A DNA stretch of 64,000 bases from 39-52-133 sp035531075. GTDB taxonomy: Bacteria > Pseudomonadota > Gammaproteobacteria > Burkholderiales > Gallionellaceae. The notes beneath the pieces were generated by a model, which had not been told where the DNA came from, did not search any database, and saw nothing but the letters and a program-made list of their open reading frames with translations. Position numbers and translations under genes: made by a program. Where the stretch lies: contig DATKTO010000030.1 in NCBI GenBank assembly GCA_035531075.1, positions 132,926-196,925 on the forward strand, given 5' to 3'. Numbering within the stretch: the first letter of the stretch is position 1; each line of letters opens with the position of its first letter. Of the stretch, positions 1 to 7,192 are shown one piece after another.

Positions 1-1
1 C

Positions 2-319
2 ACCGAGGCAAAATCCAGGGCCGAGCCGACAATAAAACCAACCGAGACTAAACCCAAAGCAGACGCCAAGCCCGCAGTAAAGCCGGGATCGAAGGCGCAT
101 TCGGGATTTGTCGTACAGGTTGGAGCATTTGCCAAAGCCGATGCGGCGAAAAAGCTGCAGGAAAAATTGCACAAGCAGGGCTATCCCAGCTATACCGAAA
201 AAAGCGGCGATAAGATTCGTGTGCGCATAGGTGATTACGCCACTCATACGGAAGCGGATAAAGTGCGCCGCAAGCTGGAAATACAGGGCATGCAACCCAA
301 TGTAGTGAATCTAAATTAA
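2..319 (+). CDS. dedD: SPOR-domain protein, DedD-like (5' end outside window)
   Basis: Only the last 105 codons are present. The readable part begins in a Lys/Pro/Glu/Ala-rich linker. It then enters a SPOR domain from about residue 33 (start SGFVVQVGAF, later GDKIRVRIGDY and a C-terminal VVNLN), which binds denuded septal peptidoglycan in the periplasm. DedD-type proteins are bitopic inner-membrane proteins that assist cell division; the membrane segment would lie upstream of base 1. The gene ends 2 bases before cvpA, and the order dedD-cvpA-purF is conserved in beta- and gammaproteobacteria, which supports the name. Other SPOR proteins such as FtsN cannot be excluded without the N-terminus. 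Confidence 0.8.
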   Translation, partial: TEAKSRAEPTIKPTETKPKADAKPAVKPGSKAHSGFVVQVGAFAKADAAKKLQEKLHKQGYPSYTEKSGDKIRVRIGDYATHTEADKVRRKLEIQGMQPNVVNLN

Positions 320-321
320 GC

Positions 322-813
322 ATGACGCAATTCGATTACATCGTTCTGGTGATTATCATTCTGTCAGTATTGCTTGGGTGGTGGCGGGGGCTGGTGTATG
401 AAATATTGTCGTTGCTAAGCTGGGTTACCTCGTATTTCGTTGCCAAATCGTGGGCGGCTGAATTTACGCCCTATATGCCCGCCGTGCTCGAGAGTGAAGC
501 TTTAAAGAGCGCAGCTGCATTTATGGCGGTGTTTGTTACCACCTTGATCCTTTGCGGCATCGCAGCGTGGTCGTTGAACAAGCTGATCAAATCTTTCGGG
601 CTAGACTGGCGTACAGATGGCGTTCTGGGCGCGATTTTCGGGTTTTTTCGGGGCTGGATGCTGGTGCTGGTGATTGTATTATTGGCGGGTTTAACCAAGT
701 TGCCGCAAACGCCATTTTGGCATGATGCGTTATTGAGCAAGCCGCTGCAAAATGCGGCGTTACTGACCAAAGATTTGTTGCCGGATGATATGGCAAAACG
801 TGTCAGTTTTTAA
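322..813 (+). CDS. cvpA: CvpA family inner-membrane protein
   Basis: The 163-residue product is of normal CvpA length. It has four predicted membrane segments, approximately residues 5-20, 28-45, 62-85 and 98-120. The N-terminus FDYIVLVIIILSVLLGWWRG is typical of the family. In E. coli CvpA is required for colicin V production, and its molecular role is not settled. It sits 2 bases after dedD and 24 bases before purF, the usual cvpA-purF operon arrangement. The start is the ATG that immediately follows the dedD stop. Confidence 0.9.
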   Translation: MTQFDYIVLVIIILSVLLGWWRGLVYEILSLLSWVTSYFVAKSWAAEFTPYMPAVLESEALKSAAAFMAVFVTTLILCGIAAWSLNKLIKSFGLDWRTDGVLGAIFGFFRGWMLVLVIVLLAGLTKLPQTPFWHDALLSKPLQNAALLTKDLLPDDMAKRVSF

Positions 814-837
814 ATTTACTGTTAAGGATTCAGCATT

Positions 838-2364
838 ATGTGTGGCATTTTAGGTGTAGTTGCGCGAGGCCCGGTAAATCAGTTGTTGTATGACGGACTG
901 CAGGTGTTGCAGCACCGCGGGCAGGATGCAGCAGGCATCGCCACACTGGAAGGCAATACATTTCATCTGCACAAGGGCAACGGCCTCGCGCACGATGTAT
1001 TCCGCACCCGCAATATGCGCGGCCTGACAGGCAATGCCGGCATTGCCCACGTGCGTTATCCGACTGCCGGCTCGGCGGTCGACCACAACGAAGCGCAGCC
1101 TTTCTATGTCAATTCGCCATTCGGCATCGTGCTTGGCCATAACGGTAACCTCACTAACACTCTGCAGCTGCAAAAGGAATTATTTCTCGACGATTTGCGC
1201 CATGTGAACACCAACTCCGATTCAGAGGTATTGCTGAACGTACTGGCACACGAGTTGCAGCAGGAGTGCAAACATTTCCGCCTGGATGTCGGCGCGATAT
1301 TTACTGCGGTATCCAGCGTGCACAAGCGCTGTCGTGGCGCCTATTCAGTGGTGGCGATGATTGCAGGCTACGGTCTGTTGGCTTTTCGCGATCCATTCGG
1401 TATACGGCCGCTGGTGATTGGCAGCAACCAGACAGAGCAGGGCATTGAATATCTGGTGGCGTCTGAAAGTGTTGCACTGGACACCCTGGGCTTCAAGTTC
1501 ATGCGCGATATTGCGCCGGGCGAGGCGGTGTTCATTGATTTCGATGGCAAGCTGCACAGCCAGCAATGCGCGGCAGCGCCTACGGTAAATCCGTGCATAT
1601 TCGAGTATGTTTATTTTGCCCGTCCCGATTCGATGATGGACGGCATCTCGGTGTATGAGACACGCCTGAGTATGGGCGAGTATCTGGCTGACAAGCTGCA
1701 GCGCGAGTGGGGGGCACATGATATCGATGTGGTCATTCCCATTCCGGACTCCAGCCGCCCCAGCGCACTGCAACTGGCAAACCGCCTTGGTATTTCATTC
1801 CGCGAAGGATTTGTTAAAAACCGCTATATCGGACGCACCTTCATCATGCCGGGCCAGGCCAAGCGCAAAAAATCGGTACGCCAGAAACTCAATGCGATCA
1901 GCGTTGAGTTCAAGGATAAAAACGTGCTGCTGGTGGATGACTCCATCGTGCGCGGTACCACCAGCCGCGAGATTGTACAGATGGCGCGTGATGCCGGCGC
2001 GCGCAAAGTGTATTTTGCGTCGGCTGCGCCTCCCGTGAGATTCCCCAATGTGTACGGCATCGACATGCCCTCTCGCCACGACCTGATTGCCACCGGACGC
2101 ACGGACGAGGAAATCTGCCGCGAAATTGGTGCTGACCGGCTGATCTATCAGGATCTGGAAGATCTCAAGTCAGCAGTACGCAAGACCAATCCTGCGATTG
2201 AGCGTTTTGACTGCTCCTGCTTCGATGGTATATACATCACCGATGACATTACGCCGGAATATCTGGACCGGATAGAGGCCGCACGCGGTCATGCCAAAGA
2301 AGCGCCGTTACTGGACGATGACCAGATGGAACTGGATTTGGCGATGAGCGCCACCTCCATGTAG
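838..2364 (+). CDS. purF: Amidophosphoribosyltransferase
   Basis: PurF catalyses the first committed step of purine synthesis: PRPP plus glutamine gives 5-phosphoribosylamine, glutamate and pyrophosphate. The 508-residue product starts MCGILGVV, so Cys2 becomes the N-terminal nucleophile of the glutaminase domain after Met removal. HRGQDAAGI and GHNGNLTN are glutaminase motifs. The C-terminal phosphoribosyltransferase domain carries the PRPP-binding stretch VLLVDDSIVRGTT at about residues 362-374. The conserved Cys residues typical of the Fe-S-binding Bacillus-type enzyme are not obvious, which fits the E. coli-like class. An AAGGATTC ribosome-binding region precedes the ATG. The gene is followed by a terminator-like hairpin before metZ. 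Confidence 0.97.
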   Translation: MCGILGVVARGPVNQLLYDGLQVLQHRGQDAAGIATLEGNTFHLHKGNGLAHDVFRTRNMRGLTGNAGIAHVRYPTAGSAVDHNEAQPFYVNSPFGIVLGHNGNLTNTLQLQKELFLDDLRHVNTNSDSEVLLNVLAHELQQECKHFRLDVGAIFTAVSSVHKRCRGAYSVVAMIAGYGLLAFRDPFGIRPLVIGSNQTEQGIEYLVASESVALDTLGFKFMRDIAPGEAVFIDFDGKLHSQQCAAAPTVNPCIFEYVYFARPDSMMDGISVYETRLSMGEYLADKLQREWGAHDIDVVIPIPDSSRPSALQLANRLGISFREGFVKNRYIGRTFIMPGQAKRKKSVRQKLNAISVEFKDKNVLLVDDSIVRGTTSREIVQMARDAGARKVYFASAAPPVRFPNVYGIDMPSRHDLIATGRTDEEICREIGADRLIYQDLEDLKSAVRKTNPAIERFDCSCFDGIYITDDITPEYLDRIEAARGHAKEAPLLDDDQMELDLAMSATSM

Positions 2365-2462
2365 ATGGCAACCTTGGGGGTTACTTGACACGCCTGATAT
2401 GTGGGTGTTAATTTTCGTCTGCGCCGATTTGAGAAGCAGCTTGCGGGCGCATAATAAATACA

Positions 2463-2510
2463 GCTAAAGCGTGGGAAACCCGGTTTAGCGCAAGCTTGCC
2501 GGGTTTTTAA
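2463..2510 (+). terminator. Intrinsic terminator / possible attenuator between purF and metZ
   Basis: AAACCCGG (2476-2483) pairs with CCGGGTTT (2499-2506) and is followed by a T-rich tract, a standard rho-independent terminator for the purF operon. The same left arm can instead take part in an upstream hairpin in which GCTAAA (2463-2468) pairs with TTTAGC (2484-2489) around GGG-AAA-CCC. The two structures are mutually exclusive. Because the hairpin is only about 40 bases before the metZ start, it could work as a leader attenuator, but no known riboswitch motif is recognised. Confidence 0.65.
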
Positions 2511-2551
2511 ATTTTTATGTACGGATTCTTTTTTCCGAGGGAGCGACTTCC

Positions 2552-3739
2552 ATGCCAATAGATCCAGATCAGCAAAATTCATACGAACTTGAAACGCTGG
2601 CGATACGCGCCGGAACGAAGCGCACCGAGTTCAATGAGCACAGCGAAGCATTATTTCTGACTTCAAGCTTTGTATTCGACAGTGCCGCGCAGGCTGCTGC
2701 GCGCTTTATTGGCAAGGAGCCAGGCTACACCTATTCGCGCTTTACCAATCCTACCGTCTCCATGTTTGAAGAGCGACTGGCTGCGCTGGAAGGTGCCGAG
2801 CAATGCGTCGCTACTTCATCGGGCATGTCGGCGGTGCTGGCCTGCGTGATGGGTCACCTCAAGGCGGGTGATCACATCATCGCGTCGCAGAGCGTGTTCG
2901 GCTCAATCATCAATCTGTTCAACAACGTCATCAAGAAATTTGGCGTTGAAACCACCTATGTGTCCGCCACCAATCCGGCGGAATGGCAGGCGGCGATCAA
3001 GCCCAATACCAGAATGTTTTTTCTGGAAACTCCGTCCAATCCGCTCACCGAGGTGGCCGATATGGCCGCGATTTCGGCCGTGGCCAAGAGCTGCTGCGCG
3101 CTGTTGGTGGTGGACAATTGTTTCTGTACGCCCATCCTGCAGCGTCCGCTGGATTTCGGCGCGGACATTGTGATTCATTCCGCCACCAAATATCTGGACG
3201 GGCAGGGTCGCGTGCTGGGCGGGGCGGTGTTGGGCAGCAAGAAAAACATGGAGAGTGTTTATCAGTTCTTGCGCATCACAGGCCCCACCATGAGCGCCTT
3301 CAACGCATGGATATTCCTGAAAGGGATGGAGACGCTCAAAATCCGCATGGATGCGCACAGCGCCAATGCACTGCAACTCGCGCTGTGGCTGGAACAACAG
3401 CCGAATGTAGCACGCGTGTATTACCCTGGCCTGCCATCGCATCCGCAACACCAGTTGGCCATGCGCCAGCAGAAAACCGGCGGTGGCATTGTCGCGTTTG
3501 AGGTCAAGGGCGGCAAGGACGCTGCATGGCGTGTGATTGATAATACTAGAATGCTCTCCATCACCGCGAATCTGGGCGACACCCGCACCACGATTACCCA
3601 TCCGGCCAGCACTACCCATGCCCGCATCACCCCGGAAGCGCGTGCGGCGGCAGGCATCACCGACGGTGTGATCCGCATCGGCGTAGGCCTGGAGGCGGTG
3701 AGCGACATCCAGGCTGACTTGGCGCGCGGACTCGAATGA
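2552..3739 (+). CDS. metZ: O-succinylhomoserine sulfhydrylase
   Basis: This is a PLP-dependent Cys/Met-metabolism enzyme of 395 residues. It converts O-succinylhomoserine and sulfide to homocysteine in methionine synthesis. The family pattern is clear: YTYSRFTNPTV near residue 60, GMSAVLA, and the PLP lysine in the segment HSATKYLDGQGR at about residues 209-220, followed by the C-terminal RIGVGLE motif. A GAGGGAG ribosome-binding site precedes the ATG. MetZ commonly follows purF in betaproteobacteria, which favours it over MetB or MetY; the exact acyl-homoserine substrate cannot be proven from sequence. Its stop overlaps the start of pncC (ATGA). Confidence 0.92.
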   Translation: MPIDPDQQNSYELETLAIRAGTKRTEFNEHSEALFLTSSFVFDSAAQAAARFIGKEPGYTYSRFTNPTVSMFEERLAALEGAEQCVATSSGMSAVLACVMGHLKAGDHIIASQSVFGSIINLFNNVIKKFGVETTYVSATNPAEWQAAIKPNTRMFFLETPSNPLTEVADMAAISAVAKSCCALLVVDNCFCTPILQRPLDFGADIVIHSATKYLDGQGRVLGGAVLGSKKNMESVYQFLRITGPTMSAFNAWIFLKGMETLKIRMDAHSANALQLALWLEQQPNVARVYYPGLPSHPQHQLAMRQQKTGGGIVAFEVKGGKDAAWRVIDNTRMLSITANLGDTRTTITHPASTTHARITPEARAAAGITDGVIRIGVGLEAVSDIQADLARGLE

Positions 3740-4227
3740 ATCAGCTGGCTGCTCAAGTCGGCGCTGCACTGCAATCACACGGCATGATGATGGCGACGGC
3801 CGAGTCTTGTACCGGCGGTGGTGTGGCCTGTGCCGTGACCGAGATTGCGGGCAGCTCGGCGTGGTTTGATCGTGGATTTGTCACGTACTCCAACCAGGCA
3901 AAAATCGACATGCTAGGTGTGTCCCCCGACACTCTGTCGCGTTTCGGTGCGGTGAGCGAAGCCACCGTGCGCGAGATGGTGGAAGGGACCTTGCGCCACA
4001 GTCAGGCGCAGCTTGCGCTGGCAGTCAGCGGCATTGCAGGGCCGGGCGGCGGAACCGCTGACAAGCCGGTGGGCACGGTGTGGTTCGCGTGGGGCACCAA
4101 AGATGGGGTCAATGCAGCTCGCCTGCATCGCCTTGTGGGCAATCGTGCTGAAATTCGCTTGCAGGCTGTTCGCATTGCCTTGCAGGGCGTACTTGAGCTG
4201 TTGGATCACAGAATAGAAACGGCTTAG
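3736..4227 (+). CDS. pncC: Nicotinamide-nucleotide amidohydrolase (CinA C-terminal family)
   Basis: The 163-residue protein consists of the CinA C-terminal domain alone. It deamidates nicotinamide mononucleotide to nicotinate mononucleotide in the pyridine nucleotide salvage cycle. The motif TAESCTGGGVA at about residues 20-30 holds the catalytic Ser/Thr region. The motifs VSGIAGPGGGT and PVGTVWFAW are family signatures. The start overlaps the metZ stop by four bases, so translation is probably coupled. There is no N-terminal competence-damage domain, as is normal for the short PncC/YgaD form. Confidence 0.92.
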   Translation: MNQLAAQVGAALQSHGMMMATAESCTGGGVACAVTEIAGSSAWFDRGFVTYSNQAKIDMLGVSPDTLSRFGAVSEATVREMVEGTLRHSQAQLALAVSGIAGPGGGTADKPVGTVWFAWGTKDGVNAARLHRLVGNRAEIRLQAVRIALQGVLELLDHRIETA

Positions 4228-4360
4228 TTACATCGCTGTGGCATGTGTCTCATGCCACGCAGCCAGTGCGCATTCCACCGTTTTTGAATAGTCACCAGGG
4301 TCAGAGTGCGACAATTTGCCACATATGCAATGGTGAGTTGTGTCTCTACAATCCGCTTAA

Positions 4361-4379
4361 GATGTATCTTATATGCATT
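4361..4379 (+). promoter_or_regulatory. Candidate NsrR (nitric oxide sensor) operator
   Basis: The sequence GATGTATCTTATATGCATT matches the inverted-repeat NsrR consensus described for beta- and gammaproteobacteria, GATGYAT-TTNAA-ATRCATC. Both ATGYAT/ATRCAT half-sites are present with the required five-base spacing; the central bases differ. NsrR is an Fe-S repressor relieved by NO and often controls nor genes, so the position upstream of norCB fits. It lies about 280 bases before the first gene of the cluster, which is far for a direct operator and implies a long leader or an inserted stretch. Confidence 0.6.
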
Positions 4380-4575
4380 TATGATGAACTTGAATGGCTG
4401 TGAATAGCCATTCATAAAGCGCACATGAATAACGCTCGATCCTGGCCGGAATGGCTGGGTTATCAGCGGAGGGAGGCAGGGAGTGTCGTGATATTTAACC
4501 TGCCCCCCATAAAAAATTGTATTTTTAGACCTGTCCCCCAGCGCATCTTCTAAATTGGCGGTTTCTTTTTGGACG

Positions 4576-4604
4576 TTGACAAACAGAATGAATGGGGCTA
4601 AAAG
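4576..4604 (+). promoter_or_regulatory. Possible sigma-70 promoter for the nor cluster
   Basis: A perfect TTGACA at 4576-4581 is followed after 17 bases by TAAAAG at 4599-4604, which matches four of six positions of a -10 box. It would give a leader of about 50 bases to the first gene at 4659. This is a weak computational-style call made by eye. Confidence 0.35.
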
Positions 4605-4658
4605 TGCGAAGGTCGGAGAATTAGTCAGTCATGTCAATTACTTGAATGTGAGGATTTA

Positions 4659-5066
4659 ATGATCGAACCCGTAAAAATGGCTGACTTTTTTGCCACCTTC
4701 TTTTCAGCCGCGTCAGTCATCGTCTTCGGCGCTCTATACGCTCTCCTCTTCGCTTATTCCAGAATCAAAAATGTGCCGCGCATGATGCCGCTGGCTTATG
4801 CAGCCTATGCGCTACTGTTCGCCTCGGTCATTGTGCTGGCTAGTGTGGCCAATCTGTTCGGCAGCCTGCTCTGGGTGTTCATCGTGGTACTGATGCTGGC
4901 GGGTTATCTGCTTGCGCCGCACCTCATTTGGCATCTGTGTGTGGCTACCCATGACTCAGTCGCTCATGTTGATGCAGCCGCGGATAGCGGCATGCAGCCG
5001 CTCCAGACTTCAGATCACAGCGTTTCCAGTACCTTTCATCAACCCTGCAAGGAGAAAGCATTATGA
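4659..5066 (+). CDS. Small three-span membrane protein upstream of norC, function unknown
   Basis: The 135-residue protein has three hydrophobic segments, approximately residues 9-32, 43-64 and 68-92, then a polar 40-residue tail. I do not recognise a named family. Its stop overlaps the norC start (TTATGA), so it is translationally coupled to nitric oxide reductase and probably works with it. Possible roles are assembly, stabilisation or a NO-reductase accessory subunit; these are guesses from position only. A GTGAGGAT ribosome-binding region precedes the ATG. The usual norQ and norD partners are not present nearby. Confidence 0.75.
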   Translation: MIEPVKMADFFATFFSAASVIVFGALYALLFAYSRIKNVPRMMPLAYAAYALLFASVIVLASVANLFGSLLWVFIVVLMLAGYLLAPHLIWHLCVATHDSVAHVDAAADSGMQPLQTSDHSVSSTFHQPCKEKAL

Positions 5067-5656
5067 CTACCAGCACCTGGTGGGCATCTGAGACTTTTTG
5101 GCGGAAGACCGCCATTTGGGTAACAGCCGGCTCATTCGTACTACTTGTTGTTCTGACCTTTGACAGTATGTCGCAAATCACCGCCGGCACTAAACGTGTG
5201 CCGGCGTATTCTGCGATCAACCATCGTATCGAATACACGATGGACGAGAAGCGGCATGCGCAAGTTCCGGTCATCGGTATTGAGGAGCCGCTGTTTGGCA
5301 AAAAACTCAGCGAGCAGGAAGCAGAGGCGATGGTGAGTCACGGCAAATTGACTACGCAGGCGAAGAACTGCATGAGCTGTCACACACTGTTGGGAAACGG
5401 CTCTTATTTTGCTCCCGATCTGACCAAGTCATGGCTTGATCCGATGTGGGGGTCACGTGCATCACGCGAGGAATTGATGGTGGAATTCCTCAAGGATCCT
5501 TCCGACAAGTTGCATAACAGCCTGGGCAGACGCATGCCAAAACTGAAAATTTCCGATGAAGAAGCTCGCGCGGTCGTGGCATTTTTGAAATGGATGTCCG
5601 CCATAGATACCAATGGCTTCCCGTACAACTTTAAGTCAATCAATCAGGAGAACTAA
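5063..5656 (+). CDS. norC: Nitric oxide reductase, cytochrome c subunit
   Basis: NorC passes electrons to the catalytic NorB subunit at the periplasmic face of the inner membrane. The 197-residue protein has one N-terminal transmembrane anchor (about residues 13-32) and a single heme-binding motif CMSCH at about residues 104-108. The following segment TLLGNGSYFAPDL and the late RMPKLKIS, which supplies the axial Met, are characteristic of NorC. It overlaps the preceding small membrane-protein gene by four bases and is followed one base later by norB. An AAGGAG ribosome-binding site lies inside the upstream gene. Confidence 0.95.
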   Translation: MTTSTWWASETFWRKTAIWVTAGSFVLLVVLTFDSMSQITAGTKRVPAYSAINHRIEYTMDEKRHAQVPVIGIEEPLFGKKLSEQEAEAMVSHGKLTTQAKNCMSCHTLLGNGSYFAPDLTKSWLDPMWGSRASREELMVEFLKDPSDKLHNSLGRRMPKLKISDEEARAVVAFLKWMSAIDTNGFPYNFKSINQEN

Positions 5657-5657
5657 C

Positions 5658-7091
5658 ATGACTGCGCTAGGAAAGATCGATAGTGCCAACCTGAATGGTG
5701 GGCAAAAACTTGGGGTTAAATATTTCATTGTTGCGATGGTTCTGTTCGGGGCACAAGTTGTATTCGGCCTGCTGGCAGGCCTGCAATATTTGCTGCCGGA
5801 TTTTCTGTACGGAGTGCTGGATTTCTCGGTCAACCGCATGGTGCATGTCAATGCCATGGTGGTGTGGATGTTGTTCGGCTTCATCGGTTCGGTTTATTGG
5901 CTGCTGGAGGAGGAGTCAGGCATACCGGTTGTTGGATTGAAACTGGGAAACCTCATCTTCTGGATTTTTACGCTGGCAGTAGCCGTGGTGGTGGCAGTTT
6001 TTTTGCTGGTACAGATAGGACCTGGCGAGCAGAGCACGCTGTGGCTGATCAATGAAGGCCGCGAATACATAGAAGCACCGCGCTGGGCCGATATCGGCAT
6101 CGTGGTTTGCGTACTGACGGTTTTCTTCAATGTTCTCGCCACTTTTACCAAGGGTAAATATACGGGTATCGGTGGTGTATTGACTCTCGATATGATCGCC
6201 CTGTTTGGTATCTATATGGCGGGTATGTTTTACACAAGCAACATCTCGATAGACCAATACTGGTGGTGGTGGGTGATTCACCTGTGGGTGGAAGCTACCT
6301 GGGAAGTCATTGTCGGCTGCATCATGGCTTACGGCTTGATGACAGTGCTGGGTACGCCGCGTAGGATCGTGGAAACCTGGCTGTATATCGAAGTGGCGAT
6401 GATGTTCGGCTCAGGCATTCTTGGCATAGGACACCATTATTTCTGGATTGGTACGCCGGAATACTGGTTTACCATCGGCGGTTTCTTCTCGGCACTGGAA
6501 CCCGTGCCGCTGGTCGCGATGGTGGTGCATGCGGTGTTTGATTCCGGAACGCACAAGATGCGCAACACCAACCACCCCGCGATGGGCTGGTTGATCGCAC
6601 AGGCTTTTGGCAACTTCTTCGGTGCGGGGGTGTGGGGCTTTATGCATACCCTGCCGCAAATCAATCTGTTCACCCATGGGACACAGTGGTCTGCTTCACA
6701 CGGACACCTTGCATTCTTCGGCGCGTACGCCACCATCAATATTGCATTCTTCTACATCGTCATGCAGAAATGGCGCGGCAACGTGTGGATGAGTGGCCAC
6801 GTTGTGGGTGACTGGAAGTGGAAGTGGTCATTGGGGCTGCTGAACATGGGCATGCTGGGTATGACCATGGGCATGCTGGTATCCGGCTATGTGCAATCGC
6901 AACTGGAACGGGCGATTGAAGGATCCACCTGGGCCGGCTATTTTGCTGCACAGGCACATCCATGGTTTGTGCAGGGGATGGTCTGGCGCGAAGTGTTTGG
7001 CGTGATGTTCGCGCTTGGCTTCGTGCTGCTGGTATGGGACTTGTTGACAGTCGGCAAGCGCGAAACCCGGCCGGTGCAGAAGCTGCAATGA
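5658..7091 (+). CDS. norB: Nitric oxide reductase, catalytic subunit B
   Basis: NorB reduces two NO to N2O at a heme b3/non-heme iron centre. The 477-residue protein is a heme-copper-oxidase relative with about twelve membrane helices. Recognisable segments are NRMVHVNAMVVW (heme ligand region), HLWVEATWEV (His and Glu around the non-heme iron), GHHYFWIGTP (paired His) and HGHLAFFGAY. I chose the ATG at 5658, one base after the norC stop with a CAGGAGAAC ribosome-binding site; an upstream in-frame start at 5613 lies inside norC. The length fits the short cNOR type, which takes electrons from NorC, not the quinol-dependent qNOR. Confidence 0.96.
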   Translation: MTALGKIDSANLNGGQKLGVKYFIVAMVLFGAQVVFGLLAGLQYLLPDFLYGVLDFSVNRMVHVNAMVVWMLFGFIGSVYWLLEEESGIPVVGLKLGNLIFWIFTLAVAVVVAVFLLVQIGPGEQSTLWLINEGREYIEAPRWADIGIVVCVLTVFFNVLATFTKGKYTGIGGVLTLDMIALFGIYMAGMFYTSNISIDQYWWWWVIHLWVEATWEVIVGCIMAYGLMTVLGTPRRIVETWLYIEVAMMFGSGILGIGHHYFWIGTPEYWFTIGGFFSALEPVPLVAMVVHAVFDSGTHKMRNTNHPAMGWLIAQAFGNFFGAGVWGFMHTLPQINLFTHGTQWSASHGHLAFFGAYATINIAFFYIVMQKWRGNVWMSGHVVGDWKWKWSLGLLNMGMLGMTMGMLVSGYVQSQLERAIEGSTWAGYFAAQAHPWFVQGMVWREVFGVMFALGFVLLVWDLLTVGKRETRPVQKLQ

Positions 7092-7192
7092 CAAGTTAAT
7101 CGGTACGCTGCTAGTGTGGAGATACGGCTGATGACGGGTTTCCACTGCTACCGTCGTAGCATGAATTCATAAACCTACTATATGGAGGCAAT

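Larger units (their letters stand above)
4228..4658 (+). other. Long leader between pncC and the nor genes
   Basis: This 431-base gap holds no convincing gene. It begins with a perfect hairpin, GTGGCATG (4238-4245) with CATGCCAC (4251-4258), which could end pncC transcription but lacks a T-run. It then carries the candidate NsrR operator at 4361-4379. Next comes a 9-bp inverted repeat, TGAATGGCT (4391-4399) with AGCCATTCA (4406-4414). Two imperfect direct repeats, CCTGCCCCCCA (4499-4509) and CCTGTCCCCCA (4530-4540), look like mobile-element debris. A possible sigma-70 promoter lies at 4576-4604. Confidence 0.6.

Noticed and set aside
2365..2551. SAM riboswitch before metZ
   Set aside because: The leader is short and lacks the conserved blocks of known SAM or SAH RNAs.
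2903..3778. 291-codon reverse-strand open frame over metZ
   Set aside because: Antisense shadow of metZ with no recognisable protein features.
4499..4540. Insertion-sequence remnant
   Set aside because: Only two 11-base imperfect direct repeats are visible; there is no transposase fragment or terminal repeat pair.
4570..4600. FNR/Dnr box before the nor genes
   Set aside because: TTGAC-AAAC-AGAAT does not have the second half of TTGAT-N4-ATCAA.
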